Part shown: positions 6,950-15,190 of the stretch, in pieces
Numbering within the stretch: position 1 is the first letter of the stretch
Layout of the letters: each line of letters begins with the position of its first letter
Source: Acidobacteriota bacterium
Lineage (GTDB): Bacteria > Acidobacteriota > Vicinamibacteria > Vicinamibacterales > Vicinamibacteraceae
Direction of reading: 5' to 3'
DNA length: 15,190 nt
Assembly: GCA_023429845.1 (NCBI GenBank)
Contig: JAEZCY010000013.1
Span: 1-15,190 of the forward strand
Notes under the pieces: model-generated
Databases searched by the model: none
Seen by the model: the letters and a program-made list of their open reading frames with translations, nothing else
What the model was told of the DNA's origin: nothing
Translations under genes and position numbers: made by a program

Positions 6950-6973
6950 CCGCCGGGCAAGGGCGGCGGCTAC
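6950..6973 (-). repeat. REP-like hairpin with GTAG foot, degenerate copy 3
   Basis: On the minus strand GTAG (6973-6970) is followed by CCGCCG, an 8-nt loop and CGGCGG. The outer 6 bp pair, but the inner three pairs of copies 1 and 2 are lost. It lies in the leader of the NHL gene, 4 bases upstream of its GGGAG. A still weaker half-copy (CCCGACGGCTTC, 7011-7022) is about 40 bp further upstream, without a matching second arm. Confidence 0.5.
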
Positions 6974-7042
6974 GTATGGTATGGCGGGCGACGGTCACGT
7001 GTCCCATGCGCCCGACGGCTTCGTATGTATGACCGGCGGGCC

Positions 7043-8361
7043 CTACCCCACCGCGGCGAGTGACTCGTCGAGAATGGCGAGCGCCGTCGTCGCCTGGCTC
7101 CGCGTGAGCACGAGCGGCGGCGAGAGTCGTATCGTGTTGCGCCCGGCGCCGAGAACCAGGAGCCCGCGCGAGAATGCTTCGTTGACGACGCGGTCGCGCT
7201 CGGCGGTGGCGCGGGCTTTCGTCGCGCGGTCCTTGACGAGTTCGATGCCGATCATCAGCCCCTTCCCGCGCACGTCGCCGATGAGTGCGTGCTTCTCCTG
7301 CAACCCGACCAGGCCGTCCATCAGGAAGGCTCCCACGGCGGCGGCGTTGGACACGAGCCCGCCCTGCAGCAGTTCGATCGTCGCCAGCGCCGCTGCGCAC
7401 GACACCGGGTTTCCACCGAACGTGCTGGCGTGCGCGCCCGGCGTCCAGTCCATCACCCCAGCACGCGCCGTGGCCACGCCGAGCGGCATGCCCGAGGCGA
7501 TGCCTTTGGCCATCGCGATGATGTCGGGTTGCACGCCCGCGTGCTCCACCGCGAACATGGCGCCCGTGCGGCCCATTCCCGACTGCACTTCATCGGCGAC
7601 CAGCAGGATTCCGTGGCGGTCCGAGATCTCGCGCAGCCGCTGGATGAACTCCGGCGGCGGCACGAGATAGCCGCCCTCACCCTGAATCGGCTCGACGACG
7701 ATGGCCGCGACCTCTTCTGGCGCGACGAGCTGGACGAACGTGCGCTCCTCCAGGTGGTCGAGCGTCGCCTGCACGGCGCCCGGGCCATCGCGGTAGACGT
7801 CGGGGTACGGCACGTGGAACACGCCGGGGGCGGTGACCGGGCCAAAGCCCCTGCGCTGCACCGACCGGCTCGCGGTCAGGGACAGGGCGCCCAGCGTGCG
7901 CCCATGGAACCCGCCCATGAACGCGATCAGGAAGGGGCGCTGCGCATGGTAGCGGGCCAGCTTGATCGCCGCTTCGACAGCCTCGGCGCCCGAGTTGCCG
8001 AAGAACGAACGGCAGGGGCCAGGCATCGGCACGATCGACGAGAGCACCTCGGCCAGCCGCACCTGCGGCTCGTAGAAGAAGTCGGTGCCCGACATGTGCA
8101 GGAACCGCTGCGCCTGGTCCGCGATCGCCGAGACGACGGCCGGGTGCGCGTGTCCGGTGGAGTTCACGGCGATGCCGGCCGCGCAATCGAGGAACACGTT
8201 GCCGTCAACGTCCTCGACCATCGCCCCTGCACCGCGAGCCATGACGAACGGGTAGCCGCGCGTGTAGGACGGCGAGACGACCACGGCATCGCGATCGATG
8301 ACCGCCTTGGCGTGCGGCCCGGGCAGGGCCGTGCGAATCTCGGGCGCCTGCGGCAGCGGGT

Positions 8362-8365
<4 letters not shown>
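7043..8365 (-). CDS. Class-III PLP-dependent aminotransferase (acetylornithine/4-aminobutyrate type)
   Basis: A 440-residue fold-type I PLP enzyme of usual family length. Visible signatures are SPSYTRGYPFV near the N-terminus, the phosphate-binding FFGNSGAEAVEAAIKLAR, GGFHGRTLGALSLT, EPIQGEGGY, VADEVQSGMGRTG (Asp contacting the pyridine nitrogen) and AMAKGIASGMPLG with Lys287 as the Schiff-base lysine. The family transfers amino groups between omega-amino acids and 2-oxoacids. The SPSYTR(P/G)YP start and HMSGTDFFYE stretch also recall archaeal broad-range amino-acid racemases of this class, so transaminase versus racemase is open. Its ATG overlaps the cysS stop in ATGA (8365-8362), which implies translational coupling. 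I leave the symbol empty because substrate cannot be read from sequence. Confidence 0.9.
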
Positions 8366-9777
<1,412 letters not shown>

Positions 9778-9786
9778 GGTTCAGAA

Positions 9787-9836
9787 GGACCGGGTATCGG
9801 GACCGGGTCCAGGGGGCGGATACCGGGCCGGCCCGG
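9787..9836. repeat. Repetitive GC-rich leader between the 127-aa gene and cysS
   Basis: GGACCGGGT occurs twice, at 9787-9795 and 9800-9808, a 13-bp period. The second copy extends to GGACCGGGTCC, an 11-bp near-palindrome. A third ACCGGG begins at 9822 and leads into the perfect palindrome CCGGGCCGGCCCGG (9823-9836). The transcript could fold strongly just ahead of cysS translation. A regulatory role is speculation; simple slippage or repeat decay is also possible. Confidence 0.5.
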
Positions 9837-9848
9837 GTGTCGGGGACG

Positions 9849-10232
9849 TCAGACGCAGCGACAGGACACCCGACAGTGCACCTCGGGGCCGTGTACGTCG
9901 CAGGCCACCTCCACGTCGGCCGACGCGACAGTGTCGGTGTCCGGCACGGTACGCGCGCCATCGGCCGCCACCCATCGCAGCTGTCCGAGCAGACGATCGC
10001 CGTCACGGTCGAACCGGATCGCGACGTCGCCGACCACGTCCTGGCGACGCGCAATCAACCAGCCCACCACACTGTCGAAGGCGGCCGTGAACGACTCGCC
10101 CTCGCCTGGTCGTGCAGCGGCCAGCGCGCCGACCCGGCTCACGAGCGCGTGCAGGGCGTCGGCGAAGCGTTCATCAGGCGAGCACGTCAGCGACAACGGC
10201 AGCGCGGCCGTGGCTTCGCGAGGCTCTGTCAT
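9849..10232 (-). CDS. Unknown 127-residue protein between ribF and cysS
   Basis: I do not recognise this family with confidence. The product is a small soluble protein. The start MTEPREATAALPLSLTCSPDERFADALHALVSRV is followed by a helical stretch (FTAAFDSVVGWLIAR) and then strands with VAIRFDRDGDRLLGQLRWV. It ends CRVSCRCV, placing three cysteines in the last seven or so residues. The helix-then-strand layout faintly recalls anti-sigma/histidine-kinase-like ATPase proteins, but no N-box or G-box is visible, so that is weak. It starts 12 bp after ribF and ends 71 bp before cysS, consistent with membership of the operon. ATG 10232 has no strong Shine-Dalgarno. Coding status rests on position, orientation and protein-like composition. 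Confidence 0.65.
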   Translation of the reverse strand: MTEPREATAALPLSLTCSPDERFADALHALVSRVGALAAARPGEGESFTAAFDSVVGWLIARRQDVVGDVAIRFDRDGDRLLGQLRWVAADGARTVPDTDTVASADVEVACDVHGPEVHCRVSCRCV

Positions 10233-10244
10233 ACCGCAGGGATT

Positions 10245-11219
10245 CTATAGCGAAAAGCGCTCGAACATGGACCGCGCCGCGGCCACGTCGTCGCCGATCT
10301 GCCGCACCAGGGCGCCGACGTCGGGGAACGCCTGCTCGCCGCGCAGCCGCTGCACGAATGCCAGCCGCACGCGCGTGCCATACAGGTCGGGGTTCACGTC
10401 GAGCAGGTGCGTCTCGACGCTGACGCCCGCCTCGCCGCCGAACGTCGGACGGACGCCGATGTTCGTCACGGCCGCATGGATCCGGTCGTCCACCGTGAGT
10501 GTGGTCGCGTAGACGCCGTGCGGCGGCAGCAGCTCGTTCTCGGTCGCGATGTTGGCGGTGGGATAGCCGATCTGCCTGCCTCGTGCGGCGCCCGGCACGA
10601 CGGTGCCGTCGATGTAGTAGTGATGCCCGAGCAACGCCCCGGCTTCGTCCACGCGCCCTTCCGTGATCAGCCGACGGACACGCGTGCTGCTGACGACGAA
10701 GTCCTTGTAGCGAACCGGGTCGATCTTCTCGGCGCGGAACCCGTACAGCAGCCCGAGGTCCCGTAACAGCGAGAAGTTGCCGGTACGGTCGCGGCCGAAC
10801 AGGAAGTTGCCGCCAACCCACACTTCGGCCACGCCGAGCCATTCGACCAGCACACGGCGAACGAACGTGTCGGGGTCGAGCCGCGAGAGCTCGTGGTCGA
10901 ACCGGACGAGCGCGACGGCCTCCATGCCAGCACGTGCCAGCGCTTCTATGCGCTGCGCCGTGGTCATCAACAGGGGCGGCGCTTTCTCGGGATGCAGGAC
11001 CCGCGGGGGATGCGGGTCGAAGGTCATGACCAGCGGCGTGCCGTGGCGCTCGCGCGCCTGCCGACACACCCGCTCCAGGATCTTCTGGTGCCCGCGGTGG
11101 AGCCCGTCGAAACTGCCGAGCGCGACGACCGGATACGGCCACCGGCCGGGACGCGGCGGGTCCTCCGGGAACCGGATCACCTCCACTCGCAGGCGCGTGC
11201 CGGGACGAACGTCGGTCAT
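10245..11219 (-). CDS. ribF: Bifunctional riboflavin kinase/FAD synthetase
   Basis: A 324-residue protein, the usual length for the two-domain enzyme making FMN and then FAD from riboflavin. The N-terminal FMN adenylyltransferase domain shows GSFDGLHRGH (35-44), the nucleotidyltransferase signature, and SSTRVR at 177-182. The C-terminal riboflavin kinase domain shows GRQIGYPTANI (214-224), NIGVRPTFG (253-261) and VETHLLD (268-274), which carries the expected catalytic Glu269. ATG 11219 overlaps the stop of the upstream MBL gene in ATGA, so translation is probably coupled. About 20 residues precede the conserved core, normal for the family. FAD supply has no specific link to neighbouring genes; its placement seems housekeeping. 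Confidence 0.96.
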   Translation of the reverse strand: MTDVRPGTRLRVEVIRFPEDPPRPGRWPYPVVALGSFDGLHRGHQKILERVCRQARERHGTPLVMTFDPHPPRVLHPEKAPPLLMTTAQRIEALARAGMEAVALVRFDHELSRLDPDTFVRRVLVEWLGVAEVWVGGNFLFGRDRTGNFSLLRDLGLLYGFRAEKIDPVRYKDFVVSSTRVRRLITEGRVDEAGALLGHHYYIDGTVVPGAARGRQIGYPTANIATENELLPPHGVYATTLTVDDRIHAAVTNIGVRPTFGGEAGVSVETHLLDVNPDLYGTRVRLAFVQRLRGEQAFPDVGALVRQIGDDVAAARSMFERFSL

Positions 11220-12001
11220 GAGGACACGGAAAGCGGCAGGCTCACCGACAGGCCATCATACGCGAGCGCCATGCCCTCCGGCAGGCGTGCATTGGTTGCC
11301 GAATGGCCGAGATCGTGGCACATGTGCGTGAAGAAGGTCTGGCGTGCGCCGACGCGCCTGGCCGCCTCGACGGCTTCGCCAATCGAGAAGTGCGTCGGGT
11401 GCGGCGTCTCGCGCAGCGCGCCCACGACGAGCACGTCCAAACCGTCGAGCAGCGGCCAGGTTTCGTCAGGCACGCCGCTGCAGTCGGTCAGGTACGCGAA
11501 GCCGCCGATGCGATAGCCGTGGATGCGTCGTCGGCCGTGGAGGATCGGCACGGGGGTCCAGGCGGTGCCCCGCAGGACGAACGGTCCGTCGACGACTTCG
11601 GCCACCAGGCGCGGCACGCCGCCGCCGAGTTCCGCGGGGGAGTCGAAGGCGTACCCGAAAATGCGCCGCAGCTCGGTCATCGTGCCCGCGTCGCCGTAGA
11701 CGGGCATGGCGCCGCCGCCGTTGAGGGCAATGAAGCGCCGTAGCTCGTCGAGCCCGAAGATGTGATCCGCGTGGGCGTGCGTGTAGACGACGGCGTCGAC
11801 GCGCGTCAGGCCGAACGACAGCGCCTGACTGCGCAAGTCCGGCGTCGTGTCGACGAGCACGTGGGTGCCATCATCGTGCTCCACGACGATCGAGGCGCGG
11901 AAGCGCTTGTCGTGCGGGGCTGGTGACAGGCACACCGCGCAGGCGCAGCCGATGACCGGGATGCCCTGCGACGTCCCGGTTCCGAGGAACGTGATGCGCA
12001 C
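11216..12001 (-). CDS. PhnP-like MBL-fold metallohydrolase
   Basis: A 261-residue metallo-beta-lactamase-fold enzyme. The start MRITFLGTGTSQGIPVIGCACAVC is typical of PhnP relatives, which cleave cyclic phosphodiesters. C19, C21 and C24 match the structural zinc cysteines of PhnP. The catalytic metal motif THAHADH lies at 74-80, with further likely ligands His155, Asp173 (LTDCSG) and His204 or His226 downstream. No other phosphonate genes are present, so a C-P lyase role is not supported and no symbol is given. The start codon is GTG at 12001, one base after the DUF1844 stop. No Shine-Dalgarno is evident, so re-initiation from DUF1844 is likely. The stop overlaps the ribF start. Confidence 0.92.
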   Translation of the reverse strand: MRITFLGTGTSQGIPVIGCACAVCLSPAPHDKRFRASIVVEHDDGTHVLVDTTPDLRSQALSFGLTRVDAVVYTHAHADHIFGLDELRRFIALNGGGAMPVYGDAGTMTELRRIFGYAFDSPAELGGGVPRLVAEVVDGPFVLRGTAWTPVPILHGRRRIHGYRIGGFAYLTDCSGVPDETWPLLDGLDVLVVGALRETPHPTHFSIGEAVEAARRVGARQTFFTHMCHDLGHSATNARLPEGMALAYDGLSVSLPLSVSS

Positions 12002-12002
12002 G

Positions 12003-12290
12003 CTATGGGGTGACGATTCGGGACGGGCCCTTGCGGGAGGCTTCCACGTACTTGAGACGCAGCTCGTACAGCGCCTCCTGCAGGAACCGCTCCTCGTCCT
12101 CTGTGAGGTTCCCGCGGGTCTTCTCCTGCAGCATCGAGAGCACGTCGATCGCGTGGCCCGCCGACACCAGGTTCACGGACGTCAGACCGGTGACCGGATC
12201 CTGCTGGTCACCCAGATACACCGCTGCGGCCATCACGAGCCCCGAGATGTAGCCCAGAAACGTAAGGGACGCGTCGGCCGGCTCGGTCAT
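12003..12290 (-). CDS. DUF1844 family protein
   Basis: A 95-residue protein matching the DUF1844 pattern: an N-terminal hydrophobic helix (LTFLGYISGLVMAAAVYLGD), then VNLVSAGHAIDVLSMLQEKTRGNLTEDEERFLQEALYELRLKYVEA, a helical region with a conserved-looking DVLSMLQEKTRGNLT. The function is unknown in all organisms I know of; it is common in Acidobacteriota and Deltaproteobacteria-like genomes. It is the first gene of the minus-strand block, one base ahead of the MBL gene. ATG 12290 is exactly where transcription from the -10-like TAGCAT on the minus strand (12302-12297) would begin, so the mRNA may be leaderless. Confidence 0.9.
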   Translation of the reverse strand: MTEPADASLTFLGYISGLVMAAAVYLGDQQDPVTGLTSVNLVSAGHAIDVLSMLQEKTRGNLTEDEERFLQEALYELRLKYVEASRKGPSRIVTP

Positions 12291-12296
12291 TCCCGG

Positions 12297-12306
12297 ATGC
12301 TAGCAT
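12297..12306. promoter_or_regulatory. Palindromic extended -10 shared by DUF1844 and mazG
   Basis: ATGCTAGCAT is a perfect 10-bp palindrome, so both strands show TGC followed by TAGCAT, an extended -10 (TGn-TAnnnT). Expected start points are near 12313 (plus, 3 to 9 nt before mazG) and near 12290 (minus, the A of the DUF1844 ATG). It occupies the only non-coding DNA between the two divergent genes. No -35 box is apparent, as is common for extended -10 promoters. Confidence 0.5.
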
Positions 12307-12321
12307 ACGGGCCAGTTGCCC

Positions 12322-13131
12322 ATGCCGCATGCCGACGCCGGTGCCGCCTTCGCCAAGCTCGTCGAGATCATGGCTCGCCTGCGCGGCCCCCACGGGTGTG
12401 CCTGGGATCGTGAGCAGACGCTGAAGACCCTCGCCCGCTACGTGCTCGAGGAGGCGGCCGAGGTCGTGGACGCCATCGAACGCGACGATCACGACGGGCT
12501 CCGTGAGGAAGTGGGAGACCTCATCTTCGAAGGGGTCTTCCTGGCGCAGGTCAGCAAGGACAACGGCGGCTTCGACGTCTCGGCTGCGCTCGAGACGGTG
12601 TGCGCCAAGCTCGTGCGTCGGCACCCGCACGTCTTCGAGAACGATACTGCGCTGACACCCGCGGAAGTGAAGGCGCAGTGGGACGCCATCAAGGCGCAGG
12701 AGAAGACGGCCGCGAGGCGTGCGCCAGCACACCTGCTCGACGGCATCCCGCTCGCCGAGCCGGCCCTTGCCCGTGCCCGCACGATCTGCAGCCGCGTGGC
12801 GACCGTGGGCTTCGACTGGCCAACGCCGGAGGCCGTGCTGGAGAAGCTCGACGAGGAAACGCGCGAAGTGCGAGACGCCATCGCCTCAGGCGACCGCGAG
12901 GCAGTCGAGGACGAGATCGGAGACCTGCTGTTCGTGATCGCGAACCTGGCCCGCAAGCTCGATGTCGACGCCGAGACGGCCCTGCGCCGCGCCAACACGA
13001 AGTTCACCCGCAGGTTCAGGGCCATGGAAGAACGCCTCGAGGCCGGTGGCCTGCGACTCGGCGAGGCGACCCTCGATGAGATGGAATTGGCGTGGCAGGC
13101 CACCAAGCGAGCCGAGGCTGCCGCGTCGTGA
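12322..13131 (+). CDS. mazG: MazG nucleoside triphosphate pyrophosphohydrolase
   Basis: A 269-residue protein from ATG 12322; an in-frame TTG at 12316 would add two residues and is about equally possible. It has the two-domain layout of full-length MazG, which hydrolyses noncanonical or excess NTPs to NMP and PPi. The N-domain shows GCAWDREQT and the metal motif EExxE...ExxD: E43, E44, E47, then E63 and D66 in EEVGDL. The C-domain repeats it as EETREVRDAI...EDEIGDLLF, preceded by VGFDWP. The first motif usually reads CPWD; here the proline is alanine. It faces DUF1844 divergently across a 31-bp gap. Its last 116 bp overlap the tail of comEC on the other strand. Confidence 0.94.
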   Translation: MPHADAGAAFAKLVEIMARLRGPHGCAWDREQTLKTLARYVLEEAAEVVDAIERDDHDGLREEVGDLIFEGVFLAQVSKDNGGFDVSAALETVCAKLVRRHPHVFENDTALTPAEVKAQWDAIKAQEKTAARRAPAHLLDGIPLAEPALARARTICSRVATVGFDWPTPEAVLEKLDEETREVRDAIASGDREAVEDEIGDLLFVIANLARKLDVDAETALRRANTKFTRRFRAMEERLEAGGLRLGEATLDEMELAWQATKRAEAAAS

Positions 13132-15190
13132 GGCTCCCCGCGAGGCCGGTCGCCGTACGCACCAGCACCACGCGACCATTGGTCGCCAACTGAATCGCGC
13201 CGACATCGTCGGTGCGCAACAGCGCCGTGCCCGCCTCCCGGAGGCGCTGGACCACTGCCGGCGACGGATGCCCGAACGCATTGCCGCGTCCCATGGATCC
13301 GAGTGCGAGCGCGGGCCGCGTCCGTGCGAGCAGCGTCGTCCCGGTGGACGAGGCACTCCCGTGATGGGCCACCTTCAGGACCGTCAGCGGCGCCGCGACG
13401 AAGCGCGCGGCAAGCGCCTGCTCCGTGGCGTCGCCGATGTCGCCGGTGAGCAGGATCCCCACGTCGCCGAACCGCACCCACAGCACCAGCGAGTCGTCGT
13501 TGCGCACGCGTCGCCGTTCCCAATCGGGCGCCTCGGGGTGCACGACGTCGACCCGGACACGGCGATCGCTCAGCGACTCGCCAGACACGAGTCGACGCTC
13601 CCGCGTGCCAGCCGCACGCGCGGCCTCGGAGAGCGCCGCCTCGGTCGCGTTGCCTGGCACGGGAATGCCCGTCAACAGCTCGCGCGCGCGCAGCCGCCGC
13701 AGCACCGCCGGCACACCGCCGGCATGATCGGGATGGCCATGCGACACCAGTACGCGCGAAAGCGTGCGATGTCCAAGCGCCCACACCGCACGTGACGTGA
13801 CGCGCTCGCCGACATCGAAACTGTCGGACATGCTGCCGCCGGCGTCGACCAGCCACGCCTCCCCCGACGGCAACCGCAGCACGGTCGCATCCCCCTGCCC
13901 GACGTCCAGCATCGTCACCAGCAGCCATGGTTCGTGCGGCCAGCTGGCTCGCTGCCAGGCGTGGGCTCCCGGCCAGGTCCATGGCGTCGGCCGGCTGTGG
14001 TCACTCCCGCCATGGACGGTCCGGGCAACGCTCCCGGCGAGCACCGTGCCGCAGATGATCGCCATCACTGCGTGCCGTCGCGACCAGGCCGCCATCGTGG
14101 CCGCAAGGCTGCTGTAGTAGGCGACGAGCAGCACCATCGACGGCGGCGGCACTTCACGGACGAGCCATGGCGCAAGCGCCACGACGTCCGCGCTCCGGAG
14201 CAGTGCTGCGACGCCCTGCGCCGACACGTACCCGGCCACATCACCGACTGGCGGCAGTAACCACGCAGTTGCCACGACAATCAGCCCGGCAATCTGCACC
14301 ACGGCCATCGCGGGAAGGGCGAGGACGTTGGCGAACACACCGGCCGCGGTCGCCACGTTGAACCACGACGCCGTGATTGGCAGCAGCACGATCTCGATGG
14401 CGATGGTGGCCAGCGCGCTCACCGCCAGGCCCGCGCCAACCCGTGTCGCGAGCCGCCAGCGACGACTCGCCATCTCGCCGCGCTCCCGCCGTCGTGCGTC
14501 GTCCTCCTGCCTTCCTCCTGCGGCGGCATACACGATCGTGGCAGCCGCACCAAACGACAGGAGGCACCCCGCGTCGTACGGTGAGAGCGGGTCCAGCAAG
14601 ACCTGGAGACCGGCGGCGACCGCGAGCGCCTGGAAGCCGGCGGCCCGGACGTCCCACCACCGGGCCACCAGCGCAACGGCCGCAACCAGCACCGCGCGCA
14701 GCACCGAGGGACCGCCGTCCACGACCAGCGCGAAGGCGAAGAGCCCGAGAGCCAGCCACGCCGTCGCAAAGCGGGGCACCACGCCCGAGGCTCGTGGAAG
14801 CACGAACAACAGCAGCAGCCAGACGCCGACATTGCCGCCGGAGATGGCCACGACGTGGTAGACGCCCGCGTGCTGGAGTCCACGCGTGACCGCAGGCGGC
14901 ATGCGGCTGCGATCGCCGATGAGGATGGCGGTGACGACGGCGGCCGCTGTCGGATCGGCAACGTGGCTCGCCACCGAGCGGCGGACGTGCGCGCGCGCCC
15001 GGGCGGCCAGTTCCTCCCACCAGGCAGCGGGTGTCGCCGTCACGAGCGACGCGCTCTTGATGCCGCCGAACAGGCGAACGCCCTGTCGCGCGAGGGCGCG
15101 CTCGGCGTCCGCCACACCGAAGTTGCGATACGGCAGGGGCCGCCGGAGGGACGAGACCGGTGCCTCGACGCGCCGGCCGCGCGTCCACTC
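13016..15190 (-). CDS. comEC: ComEC/Rec2 family DNA-uptake channel, 5' end outside window
   Basis: At least 724 residues of a ComEC/Rec2 protein, the inner-membrane channel that carries single-stranded DNA inward during natural transformation. The frame is open to the window edge. The last visible codons there read EWTRGRRVEAPVSSLRRPLPYRNFG and match the family's OB-like region, so a start at GTG 15115 is not credible. The competence domain follows, with many hydrophobic helices and the AISGGNVG motif. The C-terminal metallo-beta-lactamase-like domain has LDVGQGDA, SHGHPDHAGG and KVAHHGSASSTG. The final 39 residues, basic and unlike the family, run antisense through the mazG 3' end. No other competence genes are visible. 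Confidence 0.93.
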   Translation of the reverse strand, partial: EWTRGRRVEAPVSSLRRPLPYRNFGVADAERALARQGVRLFGGIKSASLVTATPAAWWEELAARARAHVRRSVASHVADPTAAAVVTAILIGDRSRMPPAVTRGLQHAGVYHVVAISGGNVGVWLLLLFVLPRASGVVPRFATAWLALGLFAFALVVDGGPSVLRAVLVAAVALVARWWDVRAAGFQALAVAAGLQVLLDPLSPYDAGCLLSFGAAATIVYAAAGGRQEDDARRRERGEMASRRWRLATRVGAGLAVSALATIAIEIVLLPITASWFNVATAAGVFANVLALPAMAVVQIAGLIVVATAWLLPPVGDVAGYVSAQGVAALLRSADVVALAPWLVREVPPPSMVLLVAYYSSLAATMAAWSRRHAVMAIICGTVLAGSVARTVHGGSDHSRPTPWTWPGAHAWQRASWPHEPWLLVTMLDVGQGDATVLRLPSGEAWLVDAGGSMSDSFDVGERVTSRAVWALGHRTLSRVLVSHGHPDHAGGVPAVLRRLRARELLTGIPVPGNATEAALSEAARAAGTRERRLVSGESLSDRRVRVDVVHPEAPDWERRRVRNDDSLVLWVRFGDVGILLTGDIGDATEQALAARFVAAPLTVLKVAHHGSASSTGTTLLARTRPALALGSMGRGNAFGHPSPAVVQRLREAGTALLRTDDVGAIQLATNGRVVLVRTATGLAGSLTTRQPRLAWWPATPIPSHRGSPRRVAGHRPRGVLPWP

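Noticed and set aside
1182..6973. The intergenic repeats as a CRISPR array
   Set aside because: They are kilobases apart, lack regular spacing, and no cas gene is present.
6975..7040. A second full REP-like copy upstream of 6950-6973
   Set aside because: CCCGACGGCTTC at 7011-7022 resembles one arm, but CTAC is changed to CTTC and no matching second arm is found, so at most it is a remnant.
9778..9848. Possible T-box riboswitch before cysS
   Set aside because: The gap is only 71 bp, too short for a T-box, with no T-box consensus or GCA/TGC specifier stem, and the lineage is not one where T-boxes are typical.
11216..12001. phnP as part of a phosphonate operon
   Set aside because: The zinc motifs match PhnP relatives, but no other phn gene is present and the neighbours are housekeeping.
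12489..13982. A 497-codon minus-strand frame across mazG and comEC
   Set aside because: Both genes it overlaps carry clear catalytic motifs in their own frames; this frame is low-complexity and Arg/Ala-rich.

Overview
The window is GC-rich (roughly two thirds G+C by eye) chromosomal DNA from a Gram-negative-type bacterium. The mix of Tat-type exported propellers and oxidoreductases, a DUF1844 gene, a PhnP-like metallohydrolase, MazG, ComEC and small GTAG-footed hairpins in the gaps resembles Acidobacteriota, perhaps Vicinamibacteria (Luteitalea-like). That placement is inference from gene style; there is no rRNA or other decisive marker here.

Left end (1-1135): the 3' end of a four-helix membrane protein gene on the plus strand faces a minus-strand tRNA-Gly(GCC)-tRNA-Cys(GCA) pair, with a three-armed inverted repeat between them. 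A YraN-type nuclease-fold gene follows on the minus strand.

Middle (1348-6935): an exported sugar phosphate isomerase-like protein (minus) diverges, across 46 bp, from a plus-strand pair. The pair is a PQQ dehydrogenase with a built-in cytochrome c domain and, 7 bp later, a NagX/HGSNAT-like transmembrane acyltransferase. Facing them is a Tat-exported NHL-type beta-propeller. The set suggests, but does not prove, extracytoplasmic carbohydrate oxidation and modification.

Housekeeping block (12290 down to 5919, all minus): DUF1844, PhnP-like MBL hydrolase, ribF, a small unknown gene, cysS, a class-III aminotransferase, then the NHL gene. Gaps are tiny. There are ATGA overlaps at MBL/ribF and cysS/aminotransferase, so most of this is probably one operon; the NHL gene, 107 bp downstream, has its own strong ribosome binding site and may be only loosely attached.

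Right end: mazG (plus) starts 31 bp from DUF1844 across a perfectly palindromic -10-like element. It runs tail-to-tail into a 5'-truncated comEC (minus), overlapping it by 116 bp.

The most noteworthy non-coding signals are a family of REP-like hairpins with the GTAG foot typical of RAYT-mobilised elements (1291-1315, 5842-5866 and a decayed copy at 6950-6973), a second hairpin type abutting a stop codon (5894-5918), and the symmetric promoter at 12297-12306. No CRISPR array, phage gene, transposase or toxin-antitoxin pair was seen. No gene-free stretch exceeds 300 bases; the longest is 1136-1347. I found no convincing evidence for a wholly new multi-gene system.
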